Shown: positions 54,290-63,700 of the stretch, piece by piece
How the letters are laid out: each line of letters starts with the position of its first letter
Numbering within the stretch: position 1 is the stretch's first letter
From: Brachymonas wangyanguii
GTDB taxonomy: Bacteria > Pseudomonadota > Gammaproteobacteria > Burkholderiales > Burkholderiaceae_C
Direction: 5' to 3'
Assembly: GCF_045055315.1 (NCBI RefSeq)
Contig: NZ_CP173677.1
Coordinates: 1 to 64,000, forward strand
Length of the DNA stretch: 64,000 nucleotides
The notes under the pieces: generated by a model
The model's database searches: none
Told to the model about the DNA's origin: nothing
The model's input: the letters and a program-made list of their open reading frames with translations, nothing else
Made by a program: the position numbers and the translations under genes

Positions 54290-54480
54290 AAAAGCTTGGT
54301 ATCGCGGCAGGTCTTCTGACTCACGGCCTGACGCGTTGACCTGCCTTCCCGGACGCATCCAGTGGCATGAGCGGACAACGCAAACCGATTACAGCTGCGG
54401 GGGCAGTTACCGACTTCGGGTGCAAGACCCGGCACGGTATTCCCTTTTCACCCGTTGCAACGCAACGGGAACCGACGATC
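54290..54480 (-). promoter_or_regulatory. Cobalamin (B12) riboswitch in the nrdAB leader
   Basis: Read on the minus strand, this 190-base region has the conserved parts in order: a 5' stem with AAAAGGGAA, the CTGCCCCCGCAGCTGTAA box, GCCACTG, a CGGGAAGGC element and a final AGTCAGAAGACCTGCC. Arms GGCAGGTC/GACCTGCC flank the last part. A T6 run (complement of 54288-54293) follows, which suggests a termination-type switch. Cobalamin riboswitches usually switch genes off when B12 is present. The 210 bases from here to nrdA hold only a CCGGCGC/GCGCCGG hairpin (54206-54221). Confidence 0.9.
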
Positions 54481-54502
54481 AGGACAGTCTAGCACAGCAG
54501 GC

Positions 54503-54685
54503 TCAGTGGCAACCGCCACCGCCGGACCGCTTGTGCGGGCATTGGCCGCAGGCACTGCTGGTGCTGCTGCCACAGCCGCCGGCCTGGCCGCCCAGACGCT
54601 CGCGCCAGCGCCCGGGCATCAGGCGCCAGACGGCGTAGAGCGCAGCCAGCACGACAATCACGCCCACGATCAGGTCTTGCCACAT
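54503..54685 (-). CDS. FeoB-associated Cys-rich membrane protein
   Basis: A 60-residue protein with one membrane helix (about 5-24) and a Cys/Gly/Ser-rich C-terminus (CGSSTSSACGQCPHKRSGGGGC; cysteines at 38, 46, 49, 59). Such small proteins often follow feoB in place of FeoC, and may help iron handling. The start has a strong AGGAG site and lies 14 bases after the feoB stop. It is the last gene of the feo operon. Confidence 0.85.
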   Translation of the reverse strand: MWQDLIVGVIVVLAALYAVWRLMPGRWRERLGGQAGGCGSSTSSACGQCPHKRSGGGGCH

Positions 54686-54699
54686 GGCGAATCCTCCGG

Positions 54700-56580
54700 T
54701 CAGCCGCCCAGCGCCAGGGCCAGACGGTAGGTGATGAAGCTGGCGGCATAGGCCAACACGAACATGTAGGCCAGCATGATCCAGACATGCTTCCAGCCGT
54801 GCGTCTCGCGGCGCACCATGGCCAGCGTGGACAGGCACTGCGGCGCAAACACGAACCAGACCAGCAGCGACAGGCCGGTCGCCAGCGACCACTGGCCGGC
54901 CAGCAGCGTCTGCAGCTGGGCGCTCACGCCCTCCTCGCTGCCGGACAGGGCATAGACTGTGCCCAGCGCCCCCACCACGACCTCGCGCGCGGCCATGCCC
55001 GGCACCAGGGCGATGCTGATCTGCCAGTTGAAGCCGATGGGCGCAAACAGCAGCTCCAGCCCGCGACCGAGCATGCCGGCCAGGCTATATTCGATCGCCG
55101 GAGCCGTGGCCCCGGGCGGCGGTGCCGGGTAGCTGGACAGGAACCAGAGCACGATGCTCATCGCCAGGATGATGGTGCCGACTCGACGCAGGAAAATCCA
55201 GGCGCGCTCCTGCAGTCCCAGCAGCAGGTTGCGCAGATTCGGCCAGCGGTAGGCCGGCAATTCCATCAGCAGCGGTGAAAAATCCTGCCGGCTGCGCCAG
55301 CGCTTGGCGATCCAGGCCACCAGCATGGCCGAGACAATGCCGAACAGGTAGAGCCCGAACAGCACCAGCCCCTGCAGGTTGAACAGGCCCAGCACCTTGC
55401 GCGTCGGGATGAAGGCGGCGATCAGCAGCGTGTACACCGGCAGCCGTGCCGAGCAGGTCATCAGCGGGGCAATCATGATGGTGACCAGGCGATCACGCCA
55501 GTTGCCGATGGTGCGCGTGGCCATGATGCCGGGCACGGCACAAGCAAAGCTGGACAGCAGCGGGATGAAGGAGCGCCCGGACAGGCCGACCTTGCCCATG
55601 AGACGATCGAGCAGGAAGGCGGCACGCGGCAGGTAGCCGGAATCTTCCAGCGCCAGGATAAACAGGAACAGGAACAAGATCTGCGGCAGGAACACCAGCA
55701 CGCCGCCGGCACCGGCAATCACGCCATCGGCCAGCAGGCTGCGCAAGGCACCGTCCGGCAGGCTGGCATGGATCCAGCTGCCGAGCGCCTCGGTACCGGC
55801 CAGGATCAGCTCCATCGGCCAGGCGGCCCAGCTGAACACCGCCTGGAACACCAGGAACAGGATCAGCGCCAGCAGCAGCGGTCCGGTCACCGGGTGCAGC
55901 ACCACACGATCCAGCCGGTCGGTCAGCTCCAGCTTGCGCGTGTGCGAGCGCACCGAGATATCCATCAGCCGGCGCACCTCGGCCTGCAGCGCGAGCACGC
56001 CATGCGCGCCGGATTCTGCCGCTGCCTTGGCCACAGGAACTGGCGGCAGCGGCTGGTCCAGCGCAGCCAGGATCTCGTGCGCGCCGCCGGCCTGCACGCC
56101 TACGGCATACACCACCGGGATGCCGAGTTCACGCGACAAGGCGGCATGGTCGATCTCGATGCCGCTTCGCACCAGCATGTCGGACAGGTTGAGCACCAGC
56201 AGCATCGGCAGGCCGAGCTGGCGTGCCTGCAGCACCAGCTGCAGGCTCAGGCGCAGGTTGGTGGCATCGGCGACGCAGATCAGCAGATCGGGCAAGGGCT
56301 CATCGCTTTGGCCGGTGACGACATCGCGCGTGACGGCTTCATCGGCCGAGGCGGCGTGCAGGCTGTAGGTACCGGGCAGGTCCAGCACGAACACGCTGCG
56401 GCCTTGCGGCGTGAGCGCGATACCCTCCTTGCGCTCCACCGTGACGCCGGCGTAGTTGGCGACTTTCTGGCGGCTGCCGGTGAGCAGGTTGAACAGCGCG
56501 GTCTTGCCGCAATTCGGGTTGCCAAGCAGCGCCACGCGCTGCGGCAGCGTAGCCGCTGCGATGCGCTCAGCGGGCATCAT
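54700..56580 (-). CDS. feoB: Ferrous iron transporter FeoB
   Basis: FeoB imports Fe2+. The 626-residue protein has a cytoplasmic G domain (1-180: GNPNCGKT, LDLPGTYSL, NLSDM) and a C-terminal membrane domain with about eight helices and two Gate motifs (SFACAVPGIMATR and similar). The start is one of two adjacent ATGs at 56580 and 56577, with AGGAG in front. Both overlap the feoA stop. An upstream open frame inside feoA is not used. Confidence 0.96.
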   Translation of the reverse strand: MMPAERIAAATLPQRVALLGNPNCGKTALFNLLTGSRQKVANYAGVTVERKEGIALTPQGRSVFVLDLPGTYSLHAASADEAVTRDVVTGQSDEPLPDLLICVADATNLRLSLQLVLQARQLGLPMLLVLNLSDMLVRSGIEIDHAALSRELGIPVVYAVGVQAGGAHEILAALDQPLPPVPVAKAAAESGAHGVLALQAEVRRLMDISVRSHTRKLELTDRLDRVVLHPVTGPLLLALILFLVFQAVFSWAAWPMELILAGTEALGSWIHASLPDGALRSLLADGVIAGAGGVLVFLPQILFLFLFILALEDSGYLPRAAFLLDRLMGKVGLSGRSFIPLLSSFACAVPGIMATRTIGNWRDRLVTIMIAPLMTCSARLPVYTLLIAAFIPTRKVLGLFNLQGLVLFGLYLFGIVSAMLVAWIAKRWRSRQDFSPLLMELPAYRWPNLRNLLLGLQERAWIFLRRVGTIILAMSIVLWFLSSYPAPPPGATAPAIEYSLAGMLGRGLELLFAPIGFNWQISIALVPGMAAREVVVGALGTVYALSGSEEGVSAQLQTLLAGQWSLATGLSLLVWFVFAPQCLSTLAMVRRETHGWKHVWIMLAYMFVLAYAASFITYRLALALGG

Positions 56581-56848
56581 CAGCTCCTGCCGCCACGCGG
56601 ATGCGCTCGGCCTCGTAACGGCGCAGCGCAAAGGTGGTGTGGCCGACACGCACCGCCAGCGGTTCACGGCCCGGCCAGCCGGCGGCGGTGATGCGCACCT
56701 GCTCGCCCGGCACGAAACCGATTTCCATCAGGCGCAGCATGAGTTCGTCTTCGCGGCCCTGCGCATCGGGCAGCACGCCGCGCACGGTCGCCCAGCGTCC
56801 GGTTGTCAGCTCGGACAGGGGCAGGTCGGGTTCGGGGGAGGAGGACAT
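56567..56848 (-). CDS. feoA: FeoA domain protein
   Basis: A 93-residue SH3-like protein that supports FeoB. The core pattern is EDELMLRLMEIGFVPGEQVRI, followed by VRVGHTTFALRRYEAERI. A 15-residue polar N-terminal extension precedes it. GGAGGA lies just before the ATG. It overlaps feoB by about 11 bases and lies directly downstream of a Fur-box palindrome. Confidence 0.93.
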   Translation of the reverse strand: MSSSPEPDLPLSELTTGRWATVRGVLPDAQGREDELMLRLMEIGFVPGEQVRITAAGWPGREPLAVRVGHTTFALRRYEAERIRVAAGADDAR

Positions 56849-56856
56849 GGTGGTGT

Positions 56857-56888
56857 GTCGATTATCAGATGAGAATGATAATCGACAA
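56857..56888 (-). promoter_or_regulatory. Fur box overlapping the feoAB promoter
   Basis: GTCGATTATCA (56857-56867) and TGATAATCGAC (56876-56886) form a perfect 11-base inverted repeat around eight bases that contain GAGAA, matching the Fur consensus. On the minus strand TTGTCG (56888-56883) and GATAAT (56866-56861), 16 bases apart, make a promoter inside the repeat. Iron-loaded Fur should thus block RNA polymerase directly. Confidence 0.85.
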
Positions 56889-56941
56889 CCGAATTCAAGT
56901 CTTGATGCGGATCAAGCCCGTGGCAGCTAAGGCCGATGGAT

Positions 56942-57556
56942 TCAGGCCGGGACGGTGTCGATAAAGCTCTGGCGCTGCTCCAGGCGGGACTGCAGTTCGG
57001 CCAGGTTGGCGTGGCGGCTGCGCCAGTCGATCTCGGGGAAGCGCAAATCCAGCCAGCCCAGCGTGCAGCCAACGGCGATATCGGCCAGCGAGAACTGGTT
57101 GCCGTAGCAGAACGGGCGATCTCCCAGCAGGCGGCTCATTTCAGCCAGGCCGGCATCGACCTTGAGCAGCTGGTGATCAATCCAGGCCTGGCAGCGCTGT
57201 GCCTCGCTGCGGCCGGAGAAGATGTTTTCCAGGCGCGCCAGGATGGCAGCGTCGAGCACGCCGTCGGTCAGGGCTTCCCAGCAGCGCACCTGCAGGCGCT
57301 CGCGCTCCTCGGAGGGCAGCAGCTTGCAGACCGGGCTGAGCGTATCCAGGTAATGGCAGATCACGCGCGAATCGTAGACCGCTTCACCCGTCTTGAGCAG
57401 CAGCACCGGAATCTTGCGCAACGGGTTGTGTTCCCCGATGGACGTGTCGGCCAGCCAGACGTTTTCGAGCTCGAACTCGTAAGGCAGCATTTTTTCGGCC
57501 AGCACCACGCGTACCTTGCGTACGTAAGGGCTGGCCAGGGATCCGATGAGTTTCAT
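56942..57556 (-). CDS. Glutathione S-transferase family protein
   Basis: A 204-residue GST: thioredoxin-like N-terminal domain (MKLIGSLASPYVRKVRVVLAEK, with Ser as likely activating residue; PVLLLKTGEAVYDSRVI) and helical C-terminal domain (about 85-200). The substrate is unknown. The start is MKLIGS; an earlier open frame is not conserved. GST genes are often next to purB in Burkholderiales, as here, but divergent across 134 bases. Confidence 0.9.
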   Translation of the reverse strand: MKLIGSLASPYVRKVRVVLAEKMLPYEFELENVWLADTSIGEHNPLRKIPVLLLKTGEAVYDSRVICHYLDTLSPVCKLLPSEERERLQVRCWEALTDGVLDAAILARLENIFSGRSEAQRCQAWIDHQLLKVDAGLAEMSRLLGDRPFCYGNQFSLADIAVGCTLGWLDLRFPEIDWRSRHANLAELQSRLEQRQSFIDTVPA

Positions 57557-57690
57557 GTGACAGGACGGCCGACATATGGCCAAGTGAAACGGTGTACTAT
57601 TCTAGCCCCAGCAGGAAGATGTCGCTTATCCACCACTGGAATTTGACCCCTTCATGCTGCACTGCAACAAAAACAGCCGGACGCCGTAAA

Positions 57691-59088
57691 ATGGACGACA
57701 TGCAATCACTCGACCTCTCCCCCGTCACCGCGGTATCGCCCCTCGATGGGCGTTATGCCGCCAAGCTCCGTCCCCTGCGCTCCAGCATGAGCGAATACGG
57801 CTACATGCGCGCCCGCGTGCAGGTGGAAGTGGTCTGGTTCATCGCGCTGAGCGATGCCGGCATGGAACAGTTCAAGCCCCTGACGGCCGGTGCACGCAAG
57901 TACCTGCTGGATCTGGTGAAGGACTTCTCCGTCGATGACGCACGCGCCATCAAGGACATCGAGAAGACCACCAACCACGACGTGAAGGCGGTCGAGTACT
58001 GGATCAAGGGCAAGTTCGATGGCCGCCCCGAGCTGGAAAGCGCCTCCGAATTCGTGCACTTCTCCTGCACCAGCGAAGACATCAACAACACCAGCCACGC
58101 GCTGCAACTCAAGGCCTGCCGCGACCAGGTGCTGCTGCCGGGCCTGGACGCGATCTGCAACACCCTGCGCGACATGGCGCAGAAGTTTGCCGAAGTGCCG
58201 ATGCTGAGCCGCACGCACGGCCAGACCGCCAGCCCGACCACCGTCGGCAAGGAAATCGCCAACGTGCTGGTACGCCTGGACAAGACGCGCCAGGCGATTG
58301 CCGCCGTGCCGTTGATGGCCAAGATGAACGGCGCCGTCGGCAACTACAACGCCCACCTGAGCGCCGCCCCGGATATCGACTGGGAAGCCTTCAGCAAGAA
58401 CGTGGTCGAGACGCCCGAGCCGCTCGGCCTGGGCCTGACTTTCCAGCCCTACAGCATCCAGATCGAGCCGCACGACTACATGGCCGAGCTGTTCGACGCC
58501 GTGGCGCGCAGCAACACCATCCTGATCGACTTCTCGCGCGACGTCTGGGGCTACATCAGCTTCGGCTACTTCAAGCAGAAGCTGAAGGAAGGCGAGATCG
58601 GCTCCTCCACCATGCCGCACAAGGTCAACCCGATCGACTTCGAGAACGCCGAAGGCAACCTGGGCCTGGCCAACGCCCTGCTGCGCCACCTGAGCGAGAA
58701 GCTGCCGATCAGCCGCTGGCAGCGTGACCTGACCGACTCCACCGTGCTGCGCAACATGGGTGTGGCACTGGGCTACGCCATCCTGGCGCACCAGTCGCTG
58801 CAGACCGGCCTGGGCAAACTGCAACTCAATGAAGAACGCCTGGCCGAAGACCTGGACCACGCCTGGGAAGTGCTGGCCGAGCCGATCCAGACCGTGATGC
58901 GCCGCTATGGCGTGCAGGGTGCCTACGAGAAGCTCAAGGAAGTCACGCGCGGCAAGACCGTGCAGGCAGCTGACCTGCACAATCTGATCCGCGGCCTGGA
59001 AATTCCTGAGTCCGAAAAGGAACGCCTGCTGGCGATGACGCCTGGCTCCTACGTGGGCAAGGCCGCCGAGCTGGCCCGCCGCGCCTGA
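57691..59088 (+). CDS. purB: Adenylosuccinate lyase
   Basis: PurB acts twice in purine synthesis, splitting fumarate from SAICAR and from adenylosuccinate. The 465-residue protein has the fumarase-superfamily signature GSSTMPHKVNPIDFEN, with the other active-site stretches TSEDINNT and SRTHGQTASPTTVGKE. A second ATG three codons inside (MQSLDLSP) is as likely a start. No ribosome-binding site is clear. A strong terminator follows. Confidence 0.97.
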   Translation: MDDMQSLDLSPVTAVSPLDGRYAAKLRPLRSSMSEYGYMRARVQVEVVWFIALSDAGMEQFKPLTAGARKYLLDLVKDFSVDDARAIKDIEKTTNHDVKAVEYWIKGKFDGRPELESASEFVHFSCTSEDINNTSHALQLKACRDQVLLPGLDAICNTLRDMAQKFAEVPMLSRTHGQTASPTTVGKEIANVLVRLDKTRQAIAAVPLMAKMNGAVGNYNAHLSAAPDIDWEAFSKNVVETPEPLGLGLTFQPYSIQIEPHDYMAELFDAVARSNTILIDFSRDVWGYISFGYFKQKLKEGEIGSSTMPHKVNPIDFENAEGNLGLANALLRHLSEKLPISRWQRDLTDSTVLRNMGVALGYAILAHQSLQTGLGKLQLNEERLAEDLDHAWEVLAEPIQTVMRRYGVQGAYEKLKEVTRGKTVQAADLHNLIRGLEIPESEKERLLAMTPGSYVGKAAELARRA

Positions 59089-59108
59089 TCGGTCAACGCC
59101 GCACGATC

Positions 59109-59141
59109 AAGCCACCATGCCTTCGGGCTGGTGGCTTTTTT
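59109..59141 (+). terminator. Intrinsic terminator of purB
   Basis: AAGCCACCA (59109-59117) and TGGTGGCTT (59129-59137) form a perfect 9-bp stem with an 11-base loop, followed by TTTTTT. It begins 20 bases after purB and its T-run touches the stop of the convergent MaoC gene. Confidence 0.88.
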
Positions 59142-59605
59142 CATGCGCTGGCGGCGTCAGGGCGGCGCAGCAGCAGGTGCTTGATCTGGAAGCCCAGCAC
59201 CTCTTCGCCACGCTGGTTGATGCCCTTGTACTGCAGGCGCGCAATGCCGCGATCCGGCTTGGAACGCGAGGGGATCACGTCCAGTACCTCGATCACGCCA
59301 TGCAGCGTATCACCCGGGCGCACCGGCGCGTACCAGCGCAGTTCGTCAATGCCGGGCGAGCCGATGCTGGACGCATGGAAGACACCGGTCTGGATGAACA
59401 GGCGAAAGCACAGCAGCAGGCTCTGGAAGCCGCTGGCGATCAGCCCGCCGTAAGGCGACTGCGCCGCCGCGTTCAGGTCCAGATGGAAGGGCTGCGGATC
59501 GTAGCGCCAGGCAAAGTCGATGATGTCGGCTTCGGTCAGGCTGTAGCCGGCCGTGGTGAAGGCCTGGCCGGATTGCAGGTCGTCGAGGTAGCGGGTGGTG
59601 TCCAT
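59141..59605 (-). CDS. MaoC-like hotdog-fold dehydratase
   Basis: A 154-residue single hotdog domain. The hydratase-2 style stretch is seen as FAWRYDPQPFHLDLNAAAQSPYGG, with Asp and His as catalytic candidates, and GSPGIDELRWYAPVRPGDTL follows. Members hydrate enoyl-CoA or act on beta-hydroxyacyl-CoA; the substrate is unknown. It is followed by a metallophosphoesterase gene in the other direction? No: the latter lies upstream on the same strand, 53 bases away. Confidence 0.85.
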   Translation of the reverse strand: MDTTRYLDDLQSGQAFTTAGYSLTEADIIDFAWRYDPQPFHLDLNAAAQSPYGGLIASGFQSLLLCFRLFIQTGVFHASSIGSPGIDELRWYAPVRPGDTLHGVIEVLDVIPSRSKPDRGIARLQYKGINQRGEEVLGFQIKHLLLRRPDAASA

Positions 59606-59658
59606 GGAGTCTCCTGGTGTCGTTGTGCCACCATCTTACGACCTCCCGCGGGGCCGCT

Positions 59659-60357
59659 TCAGTCGGCGCGTGGCCAGCGCTGCAGTTCCAGCGTGTCCAG
59701 CTGCAGCAGGCTGAAGTGGCCGCGCCCGTCCATCCAGCCGCCGGTATCGAGGTAATAGCGGTTGCCGAGCACGCGCGCCGCGCCAATCGTGTTGTGGCCA
59801 TGTGCCACGGCGCGGATGTTCTCGATCACGCTGGTATCACCCTGGCGGATGCGCCAGCGCGCCCACAGGCAGGTGTGCAGCTCGTCGTCGCCGAGCGGGC
59901 GGTCGCGCAGGTGCTGCCAGTCGTTGTACGGACATTCGGCGTGCAGCAGGCCGACCGGGCCGTCGGCGGTGTCCACCTCGGCCACGATGGGCAGCTGCTG
60001 CAGGCGCTCGGCAATGGCGCGGCGCTCGGTCGCAGGCAACCCGGCGAACCAGTTGCCACCGTGCAGGCGGTGATCGACCGAGGGAAAGGGATCGCCCAGG
60101 CCATCGCGCCAGATCATGAAATCGTGGTTGCCGGAAATGGCGTGGAACCAGGGCTGGTCCAGCCAGTGCAGCGCCTGCTGCGAATCCGGCCCGCGGTTCA
60201 CCAGGTCGCCGAGGGAAAACAGCCGGTCGGTGGCGCGGTCGAAGCCGATGCCGTCCAGCAGCTGCTGCAGCCGGTTGAAACAGCCGTGGATATCGCCCAC
60301 GGCAAAATCGCGCCCGCGCGTGTTGCGGGCATACGTGACATAGGAAGAAGTTGGCAT
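59659..60357 (-). CDS. PPP-type metallophosphoesterase (PrpA/ApaH-like)
   Basis: A 232-residue protein with the three phosphoesterase motifs GDIHGC (about 21-26), GDLVNRGPDS and GNHDFM (with Asp in place of the more usual Glu), and later HAE and HGH motifs for the second metal. It could be a Ser/Thr phosphatase of the PrpA/PrpB kind or a diadenosine tetraphosphate hydrolase; the length is between these. It starts 51 bases before the DUF3147 stop and is on the same strand as the RND genes. Confidence 0.85.
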   Translation of the reverse strand: MPTSSYVTYARNTRGRDFAVGDIHGCFNRLQQLLDGIGFDRATDRLFSLGDLVNRGPDSQQALHWLDQPWFHAISGNHDFMIWRDGLGDPFPSVDHRLHGGNWFAGLPATERRAIAERLQQLPIVAEVDTADGPVGLLHAECPYNDWQHLRDRPLGDDELHTCLWARWRIRQGDTSVIENIRAVAHGHNTIGAARVLGNRYYLDTGGWMDGRGHFSLLQLDTLELQRWPRAD

Positions 60358-60408
60358 GATGCCGCTATCGTAGCGCAGCGGCGTGACGGTCGCATGTTCG
60401 CCCGGCGA

Positions 60409-60759
60409 TTACAGCGTGATGCCAAAGCGCGGCAGCAGCCAGACCATCAGCGCATAGGCCAGCGCCGTGGCCACGCTGGACAGCAGCAGTGCCAGCCAGA
60501 AATTCCAGCCGGCACGCAGCAGCAGCGGCAGCAGCACGAACAGCAGCAGCGAGGGAATCACCAGCCAGAAGATGCTGCCGGCAGTGGCGGCGATCTGTTC
60601 CGTATCGCGTGTATCGAGGTACATCCAGACCATGGCCAGCAGCGAGGTCAGCGGCAGCGAGGCCAGCGCCGCGCCCCAGAAGCTGCTGCGCTTGCCCAGT
60701 TCGGCAATCGCCACGATGAGGATGGCACTGAGCAGGGTCTTGATGGTCAGGGTCAGCAT
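60409..60759 (-). CDS. DUF3147 family membrane protein
   Basis: A 116-residue membrane protein with four helices and the DUF3147 pattern (LGKRSSFWGAALASLPLTSLLAMVWMYLDT). The function is unknown. Its ATG follows the RND stop by two bases, so it is surely translated from the RND message. This order hints at a pump-related role, which is inference. Confidence 0.82.
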   Translation of the reverse strand: MLTLTIKTLLSAILIVAIAELGKRSSFWGAALASLPLTSLLAMVWMYLDTRDTEQIAATAGSIFWLVIPSLLLFVLLPLLLRAGWNFWLALLLSSVATALAYALMVWLLPRFGITL

Positions 60760-60761
60760 GG

Positions 60762-63700
60762 TCAGCTCTCGGCAGAAGACGGCATGGCGTGCTGGCGGCG
60801 CTTCAGCAGGCGGCCGAGCCAGTGCTCCAGGTCATCGATCCAGGTGTAGAACGCCGGCACCACCAGCAGGCTCAGCAGCGTGGAAGTAACCAGGCCACCG
60901 ATCACGGCCACGGCCATCGGCGAGCGGAAGCTTGGGTCGGCGGCACCCATGCCGAGTGCCAGCGGTGTCATGCCGGCACCCATCGCCAGCGTGGTCATGA
61001 TGATCGGGCGGCTGCGCTTGTGGCAGGCATCGATCAGCGCATCGAAGCGGCTCATGCCCTCGCGCCGCGCCATGATGGCGTAGTCGACCAGCAGGATCGA
61101 GTTCTTGGTGACGATGCCCATCAGCATGATCAGGCCGATCATGGCCGGCATGGTGAGCGCCTTGCCGGCCAGCAGCATGGCGACAAAGGCACCACCAATC
61201 GCCAGCGGCAGCGCCGCCAGGATCGTGATCGGCTGCATGAAATCCCGGAACAGCAGCACCAGCACGCCGTAGATGCAAAGCACGCCAATCGTCATGGCAA
61301 TGCCGAAGCTGTTGAACAGTTCGTTCATTTCCTGCGCGTCACCGAGTTCGGCCAGGCGCACGCCGGCCGGCAACTGCTGCATCACCGGCAGCGTACGCAC
61401 CTCGGCGTTGAGCTGGCCCAGCGAGCGCGAGCCGAGTTCGATATCGAGGCGGACGCTGCGTTCACGGTTGGTGCGGTTGATCACCGAGGGGCCGCTTTCC
61501 AGCCCTACCTGTGCCACCGCCAGCAGCGGCACCATGCCGTTGCGCGCCGGCACCAGCAGCTGCTCGATATCGGCGATGCGCTGGCGGTAGTCATCCGGCA
61601 GCTTGATGCGGATCGGGATCTGGCGCTCGTCCAGGTTCATCTTGGGCAGGTACTGGTCGTAATCGCCGCTGGTGGCAATGCGCACGGTCTGGGCGATGGC
61701 GCTGGCGGTGACGCCAAGCTCGGCGGCGCGCGCATGGTCGGGCCGGATGATCAGCTCGGGCTGCACCAGCGAGGCGCTGGAGGTGACGCCGCCAATGCCC
61801 TGCAGGGTACGCAGCTGGCGTTCCGCCTCCTGCGCCACGCGATCGAGCTGCGCGCCATCATCACCGAGCAGCACCAGCTCCATCTTGCTGCCCATGTCGC
61901 CGGAGCCGACCTGGAAGCGCGCGCCCGGAATCTCGCGCACGATGTCGCGGATGCGGCCCTCGATGGCAATCAGGCTGTCCTTGCGTTCGTTGCGGTGCAG
62001 CGTGTTGATGGTGAGCACGGCGCGGTGCACCTGGGCCGCGGCACCGGGCTTGAAGCCGTCACCGGCGCCACCGCCGCCAATGGAGGAATAGATGTTGACG
62101 AGCTGATCGCCTTCCTGCTGCTGGATGCGCTGGCGCGTCAGCTCGGCCACCTGCAGCGTCTGCTGCAGCGTGCTGCCGGGCGGCAGCTCGATGGTGAGCT
62201 GGGTCTGGCCGCGATCGGCATGCGGCATGAAGCCGGTGGGCAGCAGCGGAATCAGCAGCAGCGAGCCGACAAACAGGACCATCGCCGCCAGCATGGTCAG
62301 GCCGCGGTGCGTGATGCACCAGCGCACCAGCCGCAGGTAGAAGCGCATCACCGGGCCGTCCTGGGGTGGCTCGGCGTGGCGGCGGCCGGGCTTGAGCAGG
62401 TAGGCTGCCATCATCGGCGTCAGCAGCCGCGCCACCACCAGCGAGGCCAGGATTGCCAGTACCGCGGTCCAGCCGAACTGGCGGAAGAACAGGCCGGGAA
62501 TGCCGCTCATGAAGGCTGTCGGCAGGAACACCGAGACCAGCGCAAAAGTGGTGGCGATCACCGCCATGCCGATTTCGTCGGCGGCTTCAAGTGCGGCCTG
62601 GAACGGCGACTTGCCCATCGCCATGTGGCGCTCGATGTTCTCGATCTCGACGATCGCATCGTCGACCAGCACGCCGACCACCAGGGCCAGCGACAGCAGC
62701 GTGACCATGTTCAGCGTGTAGCCGAACAGGCTCAGGCCGAAGAAGGTGGGAATGATGGACAAGGGCAGCGCCGTTGCCGCGACCAGCGTGGCACGCCAGT
62801 TGCGCAGAAAGGCCCAGACCACCAGCACCGCCAGCACCGCGCCCTCGTACAGCAGCTGCATGCTGCCGTCGAAGTTGTCCTGCACCGGACGCGCATTGTC
62901 GACGACGCGGCGGATCTCCAACTCGGGCTGGTCGCGCTGCGCCTGCGCCATCACCGCGGCCATGGCCTGCGCCACTTCCACCTCGCTGGCGCCCTTGGAG
63001 CGGAACACTTCCAGGCCGATGGTCTGCTGGCCGTCCACCAGCGCGATGGCGCGCTGCTCGGCCACGGTATCGCGCACCTCGGCCACATCGCCCAGGCGCA
63101 CGCTGCGGCCCTGCGCCAGCGGGATGCGCAGCTCGGCCAGTTCAGCGGCACTGCGCGCCGCCGACAGCGTGCGCACGGTCTGCTCGCCGGAGCCGACGTC
63201 GGTACGGCCGCTGGGCGGATCCTGCTGCACCTGGCTGAGCTGGCGTGACACATCAGCCGCCGTCACGCCGAGCGCCTGCATGCGATCGGGCTGCAGCAGC
63301 AGCTGTACCTCGCGGTGCACGCCGCCAATGCGCTTGACCGCACCCACGCCCTTGACGCCCAGCATGCGCTTGTTGAGCGTATTGTCCACGTACCAGCTGA
63401 GCTGCTCCTCGTCCCAGCCGGCACCGGGCTTGAGCCGCACGCTGTAGATCTCGACCACGCGGCCAGAGGTGGACAGCTTGCTCACCACCGGCTCACGGAT
63501 ATCACCCGGCAGGTCGGAACGAATCTGCGACACCGCATCGCGCGTCTCGGTCACGGCATCGGTGATGTTCTTTTCCAGCTCGAACTCGACTACCGTGCTG
63601 GAGGTGCCATCAATCACCGTGGTGTAGATGTTCTTGATGCCGGTGAGAGTGGCGACGGTGTTTTCCACCTTGCGCGCCACCTCGGTTTCCAGCTGCGCCG

